From positions 6,190,001 through 6,254,000 of the forward strand of contig CM060462.1 in NCBI GenBank assembly GCA_030544235.1: DNA of 64,000 nucleotides, written 5' to 3'. Below are positions 26,641-41,157 of the stretch, one piece after another; the stretch's first letter is position 1, and each line of letters opens with the position of its first letter. Below the pieces are notes generated by a model. It had not been told where the DNA came from. It saw only the letters and a program-made list of their open reading frames with translations, and made no database searches. The position numbers were made by a program, and so were the translations under genes. Source of the stretch: Lepturacanthus savala (lineage: Eukaryota > Chordata > Actinopteri > Scombriformes > Trichiuridae).

Positions 26641-29600
26641 TTTAAACAAAAGGAGAGAGGATGCTTTGTTCTTTATTTGAGCTATGTGCATAAGCTATTT
26701 GTATAGACCCTTTTCCGCAAGGTAGAGTCATGTTGAGCAAATCCTGTTTCCTCGTTGGCAAGTAGTTGGGTAATTGATTAAGCTGTTAAATACACATGGG
26801 CAAGTGCACACACTTGCACACATGACATGCTCATATGCATCCTCGATCACACTAACACAATGATGTGTTACACCGTGTTTCCATACCTGCTGGCTTCACA
26901 CAGTGTCGCTGGAGTACCAGCAGAGAGCCTTCTAGCCCACTGCAATGTGAAACAGAGTATCTCCTCTTTCCATTCCTCCCTCCCCATTCCCTACCTCATC
27001 ACCTTACATCACACTGACTTTTATCAAGGATCGCACAAAATGCTGTATCCAATGAAAGCCATCTCTCTACCTGCTTGACCCCACCCTCCTCCCCTTGTCT
27101 TCTTCCTCCGTCTCCTCCCACGTCTTCCTGGTGCCATGGTCATCTGTCCATTAAGAGGGGGTGAGTCAGTCACCTGCCGTTTGGCCCCCTCATCATATGA
27201 CACACGGTGGCACAGCACGGCTGTCATCGCCTCCACCGAGCATGGATCAGGTGACCAGATTATCTCCCAGCCGGCTTCTATTTCCCATATTCTTTGCTGC
27301 ACTGAAAACAGATCACACACAATCAGGATGGAGCCAACCAAGTGACCAACCAGTCCGTTGCCTGCGATTTCCACATTTGTCAGAGAAAGGCTCAGGTCAG
27401 AGCATGTTGACTCAAAGGTGCTGGCGTTCGGTTCAGAGTTTGATGGGCTGTGGTCCAAAGTAAAGAATGCTGCTTGTCAAGCATGCACCTCCCTGAGCTG
27501 AAAACCATGTTGTTTGGGGTGTTAGCTTGACCTGGTGGTTAGTGAGATTGTTGGGTATCTAGAGGAACACTGGTTCAATCTTAGGCTGCAGCGACCACTG
27601 TGACCATCCTGTCAAATTGTCAGTTACCAAGGCATGACAGGCGACTATACTTTGTCCTGCTGGGATCTCTGGAGTATCATGGAACAAAAGACATTTTCCA
27701 AGCTCATTTCTTGAATTGTTTCAGTTATATTGGCCTCTAGGATAGTGGGAGTAATTGAATTGCTATTCAAACTATTACAAAGATTGTTGAGTGGCATTTG
27801 TGACGTCACTACACCATTTAGTTGTTCGGAGCATATATTGTAACACGTAATGTTATTTGATAGAACAATGAGACTAAAGGTCAAGGTATGTGTGTCTGTT
27901 CTAACATCCAACAGTTCACATATGACTGTACAAATGATGTACAATTGCAAAGTTTTAAAGTCCAGCTGAAATGCTATTCAAAAATGTCTAACTTCTGTAT
28001 CTTCACATCTTTCCGGTAAGAACAGGATATACAGGTGGAAAAGTAAAGTGGATGTATCTTAACAAACATAAGGTGATCTGATGAGTGGTACAGAGTTACA
28101 GGTTAATTTTTTGGAAAATATATTTAAATTATTGAACAATAGGGACACTTAAAGGATTAAAAATATAATTTTTTTCATTTCTGATTGGCTTTAAACAAGT
28201 TTTATGAATCTGCTTTAATTGCTATGTGTTGAAGCTGTTGATTGAAGCTTGATTTACAACCTCTGAAAGGTCAAGGGGTGAACAAAGAGGAAGGGAGTTG
28301 TCTAACTTCTGCCAGATGTTGTTTATTTTATTGTGTCATAGCTATGTCATGTCATTCATTACATGCCTCTGTGGTCATGGACAGATGAGTGTCTTCAGAG
28401 CGTAGCCACACCCAGGGATAAGGCTAATTGCTGCTGTGCTGCCATTGTCTTTAAAGCCCTATTTTGTGGCTGCGGCAATAACTGGTGCATCAACAAGGGA
28501 CACATGGATGCACATTGGCAGGGCCCTTCATGTGGTGGGTACTAGTTTTGTTTCTGATTATGGAACATGATTTTGTTTTTTCCTTCTCCAGTCTTGTGTT
28601 TTTCTTGCTGTCTCTCTTTGTGCCTGGTCTGTTTGAACTGCTTGGGTTTGGCACTCCATGGGCGGTGCTGTGTCCCCAGTGTCGGCATGGAGGTTGCTTC
28701 AGCCTCGCTGGTGCCCACATTAGGAAAAAAAAAACCTTTTCCAACCACTGAACCCACCCAGAATTTTCAGCCCTGGAGTCCTTCTCCTCGATTTGACTTA
28801 TTCAGGGTCAAATAAATTCTCACAAATAATAATTGATGGGGTGAGCTTGAAATTCAACCATAAGAATATCAGTACAATATCACCCCAACGTTGGCTGGTT
28901 GATATGTTTAAACAATATATCATTGAAAAGAATTCTCATTAAATCTCTTTGTGGTTAGCATTGCAAAAGAGGAATTATCGGCTCCATCTGTCTGTGTTTG
29001 ATGGTCCATATACCCCCAGGACCAAACCTGTGAGAACTTCTAGATACTTACTTTAATGTGTAAAATGTTTCTGGCAGATGCTTCAGGAAAAGTCCAGTGC
29101 CATCAACTCATGTGCCAAATCCTTGACCCACCCCCTTCCTGTGACCTCTTCTGGTGGAGTGGGATGCAGTAATCTGACCATTGCACTCGTCGCAGACACA
29201 GTCGAGTCCCCTCTGTTGTGCTATTATCAGCTGAGTGTTATTACCCCTCTTTGCACAGGAAAATATGCCTTGATTTCCATCGACCCGTTCCTGAATCAAT
29301 GCTTTTAAAAAATCTTAGACACCTTTTACTTAAGAGCAAAAGCATGCATTTTATGTTTTGACATGGTCATATTGATTGGGGTGGTGGGGAGATGGGAGGA
29401 GTGAGATGGAAATGGGGGGTGGTAGTGGCGGGGGGTGGGGGAGGGTGTTGACCTCTCTCATTCTTTCTCTCTCTCCTCCAATCTTTGCACTTCTCTCTTT
29501 TGCACTTTCAGCCGCTGCCAGTGTCTGGTAACACTGCCATCCTTAATGGCTTTCCTGTGCTCCATCTTCACCAACCCCCCCACTCCCCCTCACCTCCTCG

Positions 29601-32600
29601 CACAGCCATCTCTCCCTTGAATCCCTTACATCTCCCTCACCCTTCCTTCCCCCTCTTTTCCTCTCTGGAGCCCTCCCCCCATGTGCTGTACACTTTTTTC
29701 CCCCACTAATCAATACTCAGTGCACCCCCTGTCCACACCCCACGTCACTCACATTTGGCCCGCTGATAAATTATGGATGGGGGCCTCTCACATCACATCT
29801 AAAATTTCTATTGTGTTTGTCAATGGATGATCGATACATCACCTCGCCTCATTCTCAAAGCTCCCCGTGCTCCTGCTCTCTGTCCACTTTCATCCGCTCG
29901 CTCTTCTACCGCTTTTTTGTTTGTTTATGATTTGGGTTTGGTGGAAGTGCTCCTGGTTTTGGGGGTCTCTGGGGCTGTAACTAACAAAAAGGTAATCATC
30001 AAATAAACGCACCCGCCACTGATCTTTTCCCTCCAATACTCACTCTGGCACTTTTCACCCCATTGCTTGCCCTTTCTCCCATTTCTTTTTCTTCACAAAA
30101 TATCATTAACATGTGTTAACACCGACTTCAGACTAAACACCAGAGTTTGAAATCTCTGGTACTGGATCAGCGTGTGCTCATCCCGTTTGTGGATAAGCAC
30201 ATGCGTTTGACAAAACACAAGCCTCCATCTTCCATTCTCATTGGCAGGCTTTATCCAGCCCCACACCCTGGGAGCCATGACGGCAAATCGACACTTGGGT
30301 GGATGTTTGAAGTGAATAAGAATTCGAAGAATGACAGGGATGATAAACAGTAAAACATACTCTATGCTGTCATTTGCTGACTAGACTTTATTTAACCATC
30401 AATAACCGGCAATTCTTCTTTTAATATTTACATTATGTAGACACTCATATAACCCTCACCAATAAAAGAAAAAAAGAGCCAGCACACATTCACACGCACA
30501 CACACACGTATCCACATGTCTCAGCTTTTGTTTCTCACACTTATACTCGCAACTCTCACTTTCTCTCTCTCGCACACACAAACCATGCTGGGTCAAAGTG
30601 GTGCTGGGTGTAATTTAAGTGGCGTTGGGCTTATCACGGCCTAAGGTTCAGCTGTGATCTCTGGCCCTGAGCAGCACCTGCTCCTCACACCAGATCTCAC
30701 CTCCCACCTGCTGACGAGAGAGAAAGTATGCTGCCTAATAACTTCAGCAGTGGCTCTCTGCCTCCTTTTCCATGACCACTTAACCCCTGACATGGCCTTT
30801 TAAGTGAAGGTCTGGTATGTGTCTGCCAGCCTCAACTTGGCAGCCAAGCTTTTGTGCCATTACTTTAAGTAACATGCAATCCCCTTGTCAGCGGGGAGGC
30901 AGGAAACCACTTCAAACTACAAGATTCAGGAGAAGAGCAGTTTTACATTCTCCACATTTTTGTTTCTATTGAATGCATGAATCGTATGCTGATGGTCGGG
31001 ATTATGGGTTGGTCAGTTTTTTGTTCACACTTGATTTTGAGCAGAACTAAAGTTACAGCAGCAACAATGATGGCAAAGAGTGAGAGAGGAAGTCAAACAT
31101 GCAGTAGACACATTCCATTCAGAAAAGCTGACTGAACTTATCTGTAGCTTATCCTAGTTTGTTTGCTTTTATACATCGCATGGTATACTAGCTACATTAT
31201 CCCAAAACATATCAAATTAAATTTCATGATTTTATAGAGTTTATCTATTTGGGCTACCCAATAAATCATTGTCATCATCATTACAATATTAACATATTAA
31301 ATAAAAACATTGGAAGACACCTGAAATGTGTTAAATACTGTTACTACTATTATTAATTATTTTGACAAAGGGAAAGTAGGGACTATACTGAGTTGGCTTG
31401 CACTGGCTACCAGGAGCTGGCTAACAACAGCTGCTGAGCTGCGCTTCTAATTCAATGAGCCTCACTGCCATCACAGCAAATAAACTACATTACATGTACC
31501 ATTATCACCAAAGGAGGCAGAGGAATAGCCGAACATAAAACACACTGAGCCAGAGAGAGCAGGAGCTAGAGAATGAGAGAGAGGAGCCATCACCAACTTC
31601 TAAACTAAGTAACTAGCATATCTTAGTAGTGTGTAAACAATTATGGGATTCGCTAGAATGTTGCTAAAAGAAGAAAATAGCTGAGAGTGCTTAAACAGTG
31701 CTAATGTGGATTTATATGTACAGCAGGTACCTTCAATAATGGAGAATATAGCAAAATAAACTGGATTTAGCAAACGGCAGGGCTAAAAAATTAAGCCAAC
31801 ACGGAAGTGACAGGTGGCAGCAGCTTGCTGCCTGCTAGGCGCTGTTCCCACCCATCTCCACACTGTTGTCCAGATATGGTCATGGGAGAGACGAGATAGT
31901 GATGGCCACAGTGAGGTTTCAAAATGCAAATTCACAAACCAACAGGTGATGTCATGGAAGCTACATTATTTATAGTTGAGAGCAGCAAAAATGCAAAGCC
32001 AAACAGTAGCTCACATATGAGGTATTTAGGGAACAATGGTTAGTAAAAAGGGCTTATTGATAGTCTGCATGTGAGGTATTTGGGGGACATATGTAATATG
32101 TGTGTGGGTGCATTTTTTGTTACATTGGTTATTATGTGTTACTGAACATGTAACTAACTTTGCAGTCTGAGCCATCTGACCTATTATCTAGCAAACTTCA
32201 AAAGGAACAAGTCCATAATAACCTGATGCTCATAGTGAGAGTTAAAAGGAGCTGAGACTGCTGAGACTCAGCCTCTCAGAGTGTGATCTGCTTCCTGTCT
32301 GTCTGCACCCTCTGCATCAGTGATAGCCCCCACCCACACCCAGGCAGGTGTCTACTTCCTTTGCTCTGCCATATCCCCCTCTTTCAAACCAGGCCAGGTA
32401 AAAATCTCAGCGACCCCATACTCCACCTCCCAGACTGCCTTACTGGTTTACACAAAGAGCCTGGCTTGACCTTTGCTACATAGATAGGCATGCACAAATT
32501 GTCCTACCCAGACTCATGTGCACACAAACACATCACACCTCTGACAGACAAGCTACAGAGCAGCAAGGCATGCCAAGCAGGAGGACAATCTCCCCCTGAG

Positions 32601-33121
32601 CAGAGGTCAATGGCTTTTATCTTTAATATGTCTGACCTTTGCATGGGTCTTATTCATCTGAAGGTCTTACATACAAGGAGCTACTTGTAAAAGTTGAATT
32701 GTGGGTATCTATTTCTGACTGAGGAAATGTCTTAGCAAATATTATCTGTAAAACACTATGAGTTGAGATTAGAAAGGCCACCCTATAACTACTATATGTG
32801 GCTCATAAGTTTGATCCTTAAAAGCCAGCTAGCTGTCAACCTCCTGCTCATGTTGATATATCTTTGAATGTGGATCGCAGCATCAGAACAATAATTCCAA
32901 AAATGCACAAATGTTTGTTCAGAGATAACATTCCAGTTAATATTAAATAGTGTTTGTGAATTTCAATGCAGAAAGTCAGTCATAACATAGTTTGAGGCAA
33001 ATACCAACATGCATGGTGTAGTCAATGTTGAGCCGTTGTGCTTTGCCCCTCTAAAAAAACAAAACAGATCTGACATTGCTTCCTTTAATTCATCCTGTCT
33101 ATCTTTCCTACTCTGTTTTAC

Positions 33122-33126
<5 letters not shown>
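26641..33126. other. intergenic
   Basis: No gene. CT/C-rich low complexity at 29440-29710 explains the Pro/Ser-rich frames there. About 27530-27650 has a weak tRNA-like look (GGTTAGTGAG, then GGTTCAATCTT) but was not accepted as a SINE. Confidence 0.5.
31770..31990. repeat. possible dispersed fish repeat fragment
   Basis: The combination of a CCAACACGGAAGTGACAGG stretch with CACAAACCAACAGGTGATGT is a pattern I associate with non-autonomous dispersed repeats in fish genomes. No terminal repeats are visible. Recognition is from memory and is weak. Confidence 0.25.

Positions 33127-33175
<49 letters not shown>
33127..33175. repeat. (AC)n microsatellite
   Basis: About 24 uninterrupted AC units. 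Confidence 0.95.
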
Positions 33176-33177
<2 letters not shown>

Positions 33178-33479
33178 TGTGCACACTTCCTCTCTCACTT
33201 TCTTGCCAATCACTACCCTCCCAGGCCTGAGTCCTGCGGAAAAGGTGGTGTCATCCTTTGCTCTGAGTCGTCAGTTCAGATTTGCCTCCAAGCACAGCAA
33301 GAATTCTTGATTTGTGTGACAAACACAAATGCCTTTAAATTCCCAGAGCCCTAGCTTCTTACCAGCCTCATACCTTGTAATGCATTATTCACATCCTTTC
33401 TCACACCCCCTCCCAACCCTCTCACATCAGGAGAGGGACAGCCACACATGACTTCCCTGGCAGAAAATCCATACAGCCT

Positions 33480-33785
33480 TGACGTCTTTGCTTCAAGTGG
33501 GCAATTAATAGAACCACAAACCGGATCTATTTTCTTTCATAATTGTAGTTAAAGGTGAGGACGTAATGATGTCATTAAATGGCGAATTTTCTTTGGGAGG
33601 GGGGAGCTGATCAGAAATGCATGTCATTGATAATTATGCTGAGTCAGTCAATGCCTCCCTAGGGTGCTAGTTGCGTGTGTTAGTGCTTTACAAAACTAAT
33701 AAAAAGAGTATTAATGTACATAATGGCCTGAAAAGACAATGAATTAAATATCAATATATCGCGTATCATAATATCCGAGCCTGTC
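33480..33785. promoter_or_regulatory. candidate regulatory block
   Basis: Complex sequence with GGCAATTAATAG, TGATGTCATTAAATGG and TTGATAATTATGC words and a TGAGTCA AP-1-type site near 33640. It is next to, but not part of, simple repeats. Confidence 0.3.
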
Positions 33786-34540
33786 CTGCCAAGAAACACA
33801 ACACTAGGTTATAAAATCTCGCTGTCAAAAACATTGTATAGTTACGTTTGAGTGATAGACTCCATCGAGTGACCATAGTTATGACATGGAGAAATGGCAC
33901 AGGTCAGATGACGTTCTAAGTAAGGAGATGGAGATGGTGGGATGGGTAAATGAAAAGATACTAACTTGGACATAGCAGACTTTGTTGCAGGAAGTGTCTT
34001 GTTTCCATCTAGGAGTCAGGCCAGTACTGTAACAAAGCTTTGATCGTTTTTTTTTTTTTTCTCTATTCTCTATTTCCCAACTTTAACGAAGTCGTCACTT
34101 TAACCCAAACCATGATCTTTCCCTAGCCCTAACTATTTATTATGTCTGTCCAGTCCTTAACCACAGTGTTGTCACATCATAAAACTAAACTTAAACTTTT
34201 TATTTTTTTTTAACAGTGATTTGTAATGTTTTTCACAGGGCAGTAACAAATCTAGTTGTCCTGCTGATTCCTGCTGATATATTAGAAAATGCTCCTATGG
34301 ATCATTCTGAATTGCATGGTTCAAACAACCTATGTGGTCCTTTTAATTTGGAGAACTTGTTGCAAGGTCTGCTTCAGGTGGTTTAATCACATTAGTTGTG
34401 TAGTTGATGTTTATTACATTGTACTGTATGATTACAATAATTCATCTTGAATATTCATTTGTTTATTATTATATGTCAAATATTTCTAAAAATCATTTCA
34501 TGAAACATCTGAGTCAGTGATTGCTGCATGTTTTTAATCT

Positions 34541-34610
34541 ACAGTAGCAGTCAAACATTTGGTCACACGCTCACATTCAGTGAATTGGAAGTTTTGACTT
34601 GTACTGTAGA
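34541..34610. mobile_element. 70-bp foldback Tc1-like remnant
   Basis: The left end CTACAGTAGCAGTCAAA (from 34541) and the right end TTTTGACTTGTACTGTAG (to about 34610) are near-perfect inverted repeats (two mismatches over 17 bp). The following TTTGGTCACACGCTCACATTCA resembles Tc1-like fish repeats with CAGTCAAAAGTTTGGACACACC. Too short to encode anything. Confidence 0.5.
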
Positions 34611-34999
34611 TTAAAGAAAAAAAAACTCTTAAATAATAAATGAAACTCTTAATAATTTTTCTGTCCAGTTAAGCTGCTCCAAGACCTCCTACCTTGGCCT
34701 TATGGACCCCAAATGCCCTCTGATGTAATTCATATTGGTTGCAACATATTAAATATCAAGGCAGTGCTTGTAATAAACCTCGGGCTACTCTGCTGAATGC
34801 TTGACATGCACTCACTGTTTTCCAGGGTTACAATTAGTTATACTCTTGCTACCTTATATTTTTTTTTAGCCTGGAGGACTGAGAAGAGTGCCCCAGGCTT
34901 TGTTTTTGTGACTTATATGTGAGTGTACTGATTTTGCTGTCAGTTTTGACTGTGTATGGTTAACATAGTCGCTTGTTTTTGATTTTTTTGTGAATTTGT

Positions 35000-35290
35000 A
35001 ACGCTACCCCTCTCATGCACGCCAACACATGAGCGAGCTAAGCACCCCATGCTGCGGCCGCGGCCTTCACAGTATAACCTGTCTTTCTGCCTAGTCACTT
35101 CCATGTGCTGACACTCTGCTGTAGCTGAGCGCAGGCCCGTCTGCTTCTTAATGGTGAAAAACGAGAGCTGTCATGTCGTAATCGTGTAATAACCGTGCAC
35201 GGTGTCACTTTCAGCAATTAATGGAGACGCTGTGACTGGGCTGCGTAAATCCTGGCTAAGTCGGCTGTGGCTGGGTACAGCAGTGGAGGA
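35000..35290. promoter_or_regulatory. candidate regulatory block, CpG-bearing
   Basis: This is a local rise of CpG (GCGGCCGCGG near 35055) in AT-rich surroundings, with CAGCAATTAATGG near 35213. No coding frame. It might be a CpG-rich enhancer or an orphan CpG patch. Confidence 0.3.
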
Positions 35291-38200
35291 GAGTCGGAGA
35301 GGCTTATATTGGGGTTGTGTTAGTTTATTTGTCTCTACGTGTGTGGCTAGGGGGAAAAGTTAGAGATTTGCACGTCTCTGTATAGCTTTACACAGATCAC
35401 ATATGTGATAGGTTGCACCTATCTGTCGCATGGATGCCAATAAATGTGTCAGTGACTAAAGGAAGGAAGAAAACTGAACAATAAGTGAAGTCAGTGGGGG
35501 TTTGTAGTGAACTTGGCAGGCTGTTTTTGACCCCACTCCCCTGAATGCCATGTCGCTCCTTACTGAGTGAATCAACAAAGCTATAAAAAAAATATATATA
35601 TCTTTAGTTGAAGGTCATAATGGAGGGTTTACCCAGCTACTCTAGTTATTTTAAACTCATGGACATGAGTTATGTGTTCTAAAAATAAAAAAGTAAAAAA
35701 AATATATTTATAAATAAATATGTTGAAGACTAAGTCCTGAGATAAATCTCAGTAAATAATAAACCTTGTAGAATAATCTGCAAGATAATTTATGCTTGAA
35801 AGTTTGTTAGCGGTTTCCAAGTTGTATTCAAGGTTCTCCCTACCCGTTGTAGTTATAGACAAAAGCCACATACCTAAATTGTCAGAAGAGGGTCTAAAGG
35901 CCATAGAAGTGTCTGCTGAAGGGAGTGAAAAGGGGTTGAGGGGGTGGGGGGCTGCCCATAAGGCTGTAGTTTATAGAGGGCAGACAGATGAGGTGAGCAG
36001 GGCAAGCTGTCACTGCGACCAGAGTAATGACTCGAGTAGTCTGCTCCTGCCAAACCTCTGATTGTTTTAAATTTGTTGGGGCGTGGGCGGTCTCTGACTT
36101 TATGAGGTGTTGGGATAGCTTTGAGTTGAGTATGTGGGTATGAATATTTCTGTTTATCTGCACCTTACCTTCTGCAAAAAACAAAAAAAAAAATCTAGAT
36201 GATTTGTTTTAGTACATGTGCCCCTTATAATAACATACATGTAATACACTCCTTACATTTTAATCCGATAACAACTTGTGGTTCGCTTGGAGAGTGGATA
36301 TAATTAGAAGTCAAAATGTTCTTTCCCTGAACTTGACACCTTAGGATCTATTTGAAACTCTCTCTGTGTCTTTCTCTCTCTCTCTCTTTCACATACACAT
36401 ATACACACACATAGAGACACATGCAGATCTCTCCATGTTATACCCATTTTTTTGAAACTTATCACAATTTCTGTTTCTTCCCTTGGCTCATCAGTTTACT
36501 TACAAAATAGATTTTGTCAGAGTTATTGATGTATAATGCATCTGCACCAGTGAGCTTATTTTCACTTTAATAATACTGAAATCTTTTTTAATATTAAGTG
36601 ATTTTTCATAGATCTTTGTGACAGAATGAAAGCGGTACGAAGATGATCAAACAGCCGCTTGTTTCAGGTCACGTCTATCTGTCAGAGCCACTCCAGAGAG
36701 GGTTAGGAAATGAAAGAGCACAATGACTGGAGGGAATTTCTCCAATCCAATGCCAAATCACTCAGTTTTCCTGCTCCTCCCCATCCATGGAGATGTGTCA
36801 GAATCCAACGTCTGTCACAGTATCCCAAGGCAGCCTCTAGCTCCAACAACGAACTGGCGCCGCTTGTCTTGTCACCTGTTATCTTTACCATGTCTTGGAG
36901 TTCTACAATGGATCACTTACAGCTTTCTTAAAAATGTAGAGTGTGAGGTTTACAACGTGGAACGTGCCATGGCAACTATTCAGGTCTATTAAAGCTGATG
37001 ACCCATAATGGGTGGAAACAAGTTAAATAGGAATAAGTCAGTCAGAAATCATGCTGTTCTATAATCAAGCCAAGTGATGGTTTAGAGTGTATGTGTTTAG
37101 TTTACAACTGGATGTAGACCAACTACTTACAGGGGAAGAGGATGACAAACATATTCTCCTCAGCAAACCAACCGTGTCTTCTAGAAATGATGTTCATGTG
37201 CAACCAATTTGCAATAGCAATTTACGTTCAACATTTAAGGCCAATGGAGAAAGCAGTGTGAAGTTCATGTAGCAGAGAACAACAGAAGGATGTTGCAAAT
37301 GCAAAATGGTTGCATGTGAGCATCCGTTTAGGAGAATTGCTGAAGCAAACATTTGTTAGTAGATGTGGTTAATGTTTAAGACCACTGTCACACTCTTAAC
37401 TTGAGAGCAGATCTTTGCTAATTCACTGACTAACTGCCTATAAAGAGCTGCAATTCACAGAGCTATTATTCTTATCTCATCACATAAGCATGTTGCATTG
37501 ACACGGAACAGGCTATCAATGTGTACAAGATGCTTATTACTGGCATTGCAGACTACTCAGTTCTTTTAAACAGGTCTTCGCCATTTCATTGCTCGAAGAT
37601 AATTATTTGCTAACTTTGTGCGGGATTTTTTTATTCTATTTATTTATTTATTTTTACACAAGAACGAAAGGGAAAAAAAGTATACATTTGACTTATTAGG
37701 GAATTTCACCAGAGTTGTTGCTTCTCCTTAAAGCCGGGATTCTGTCAGAGTTTCCTGCAGGGAAGGAGACATCTTTGTCTGACAAGCTTGTCCATGACTC
37801 CCCCATGCGGCTTCCTCTCTGGCATCCCCTCTGACAGGCAGATTACATTTGCTGTATAAAGTCGTTGTAGGTACAAGCATACAGTATGTACTTTGGCTTA
37901 ATAGGGAGTGATATATGTGTAAAGAGTAGTGTACTTCATAAACCCTGAGAAGTCCTGTGGTGAGTGCATGGTGCTCAAGGTAAGGATTAGCAGAAGGCTT
38001 GTGGCAACGTAACGTCTCTTACAGGTGTTCCGTAGCTGAGTTGTGTGTGTGTGTATGTGTGCATGACTGTGTGTAATACTTAAGTATTATAAATAACTCT
38101 AAATAGCAATATTCATGACATAATATGCTATTTAAATCATTATATGATAAAAACATATTTAAAGTGTTTGTGTGCGTGTGTGCGCATGTCAGACTTTTAG

Positions 38201-38829
38201 CGTATGTTTTGTGAGTTTTTCACAATGTCACATTCCTAAAGTTGTCACATTAAGTCCACTGAGGTACACAGTAAAAAAGAAAGAAAAAAAACACAGGCAT
38301 ACCAGTGAGTTTGACACACCACAAATATCCACTCTGAGATATGACACAACCCTAAAGTTAGGAAATGAAACGTCTACTCAGTGATCGGATTTTGTTCCTT
38401 TGTTTGCCTCTTTTGCTCCTTTGTTTTTCTTTCTTTCTTGTTTGCTTGCTTTCTTTTTTCCCCAACTCCGTCTTCCAGTGTTCCTGCAGATTCCCCTGCT
38501 GTCGCCTCTCGTCACATTCCCCAATCTGTTAGCCTTCTGATACCGGGGCCAGACTTAAAAGGAAGTCTTAAGGACGAGAGCTTATACACTGTGCCAGATT
38601 TTGTTAAATAACTACGAGATGTTGGTGCCAATTCATCGGTAATTGTCCCTTCTGGCACAGTCTGTTGAAAGTCCTGGAGAAGCCTAAGCTCAAGATCACT
38701 GCAAGTGTTAATCTTCTTATACTTAAGGTATCAGGTTTTCTTTTGATGTCGCTAAACATGTTGACTCCTATCTCAGCGCAGAAGGCAGTCCAGACATAGC
38801 TATGAGCGAGATGGGGGTTTGTCTGCTTT

Positions 38830-39040
38830 CTTCTTCCAAGAATCTCATGGTTTATGTGTTCCTCTCCCAGCATTCATTATGGTGCTAAAATAAAGCATCA
38901 ACAAATTGAGATGAAAATAAAGGAAACAGGAAGAAAGGGATTGATTCTGCGCTAATTGTCCTTTCGCACAATTCAGCCTGCTCTTGTATGGTGTAAAATG
39001 GCCTGATTTATTTTTAATGAGGCGAAATCCCATTTCTCAG
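38830..39040. promoter_or_regulatory. candidate regulatory block
   Basis: Repeat-free stretch with GCGCTAATTGTCC and TTTTTAATGAGGCG homeodomain-like words. Weak, composition-based call. Confidence 0.22.
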
Positions 39041-41133
39041 ACTAGTCAGTATAATAGCCCAAGGTTATTTCCGAGACCTGCTTCGTCAGTGAGCTCCTTT
39101 CAAGAGCAACAGAAAAGACACTTGTGTGGGAGTATAAAATATTTAGTGTCTAATTAATTTTCTTGACCTTAGGCTGCACTGTATGTTTTAGATTGGAATG
39201 ACGCAGTCAGCGATAGATTGTGTAAATACATGTAGCAGCGGTGATGACCACACAAACCCATGTGCAGGGGAATCTGCCCCAGGGAGTCAGGTGGACAAGC
39301 CCAGGAAAAAAAAAAAAAAAAGATGCACGCTTGGCATGCTGGGACCCCCTCAGGTGCTCAGGTGAGCCCTGGTGATCAATCACTGATGCTTTTAGTCAGG
39401 TAAGATTCTCCCATCAGTCAGACAGTCATTGAGGCAGGGCCTCAGGTGGTGGGTGATAGTACAGAGACTGTCTTTGGGATCAGAGCGAGCTCCTACATGT
39501 GCAACAACACTGATCCCACACACAGGTGGAGATTTGTCATGGGCTGGGAGCAGCTCATCTGTGATTGAATGTGGTATTTGAATCTGACATGTGCACACAC
39601 ACACACACGCGCAGGTGTACTTATGCGCATGCATTTAAAAAATCTGTAAAACTCCACACACGAGCTGTGTCTACATTAGTCTTTGCGTTTTTGTATGATG
39701 CAGGTGTATATATATATCACTTTAAATATAAGCTCCAAAACCCAGGCACAAACTTCTTGTTGTCTTCCTCGCACTGCAATCACAAGCAAATGTCTGCCTG
39801 CCTGGAGGGACTGTTTAAACATGCGTCCTGGGAGATTTATTGCAGAGTTTAGAACTTAATTGTGCAGGTTTGTTAGTGGAAACAGACAGGTGGGGACTGA
39901 ACCAAGACATGTTTTATCAATTTGCCTATGTCTTCTGTTGTTTCTTTAGGTATTGGCATAAAACAACTGTGTTTCACTGTAATTCCACTTTTTTGATTTA
40001 TAGGCGTCTCTGGCAGCCATTGTGGTGATTGCTCCCACCGTGACAGCTGACTGTTGAGAAAGTGGCTGGAGGTGATTGGGTGTTACTGTGTACTGATGTG
40101 AATCTTGTGTCAGAGATATGTCACCAAGCTTGGTCAACAAGTTCATTAGGAAAAAAAGGGTGGAGTACAAAACATTGACGTGCCTTCACATACTCTCCAC
40201 TCGATTAGTGAACTATCTTAATTCCTTCTAACGTGAGCCTAACCATTTCAGTATAAACACAAATAATCCCTTTTTTGTTCATTTTATGTAGCAGATCAGT
40301 TCTTATTCATTTATAACTTTTATAATGTTCCACCCACATTATTAGGATTTGGGACTTCCAGGTTCCAAACATGCAATGTTTTGTCTGGTAGAAGGAGAAG
40401 GAACATTTAGTCCACATACACACATAACGGTCATGAAACCCTAAGCCAACACAGGCCTAGCTGAGCTGGACAAAACCTATTACAGAGCTCAAATGACGCT
40501 TGGTGGGTAGACTGGCATCAGTCAAACCCACAGGCTGCCCCGGGGTCACACCAAAGCTGGCACTTAGAGTTTTAACACACAGACAGCACACACATTATCC
40601 AGCTAATGACGGAATTACAGCACTGACTCACCATGTAGCTACATGTAAGCGATGGGAGGACAGCAATAGATTATCGTCTGAGAAAAGAGGCACTTTCCCA
40701 GGAAAAGCAGCTGTCAGTGAGAAAGATAGATGGAGAGAAAGAAAGAAAGGTGGAGATGGACATAAACTCCCAAGAATGGAGGTTTAGATGATTGTAATTA
40801 TGACTCTCTATAAAACGCTCAATACTGTCATTATCATTGAGTCATATGTCCATGCAAGTGAAAGGGATGTTTAAAGGGATGTGTCATCAGTGTCTGAGGT
40901 CGAAATGGGTAGGAGACGTTTACACTGGAAAGAAATAAGATATACGGACTGTCCTTTAAAACTAGCACAGTCAATAAACAAGTATAATACATCCAAGAGG
41001 ACGTAATGGATTATGGTAACTGTGTCTGTCTGTGGGTGTGGGTGTGTTTTTCCTGTGTGCATGTTTGCATGTGTTACTGAATGCTTGTGTTCCTCATGTG
41101 AATACACGTGGATATATTTAAATGCTTGCATGA

Positions 41134-41157
41134 ATGTGTGTGTGTGTGTGTGTGTGT
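41134..41157. repeat. (TG)n microsatellite
   Basis: About 12 TG units. Confidence 0.9.

Noticed and set aside
26827..27463. 144-residue minus frame and overlapping plus frames
   Set aside because: No recognisable domain, and both strands are equally open over the same bases, which is typical of chance frames.
27530..27650. tRNA-like SINE head
   Set aside because: The GGTTAGTGAG and GGTTCAATCTT words are suggestive but spacing and tail do not match a family I can name.
29435..29709. Pro/Ser-rich plus-strand frames
   Set aside because: They come from C/T-rich low-complexity sequence, with no conserved motif.
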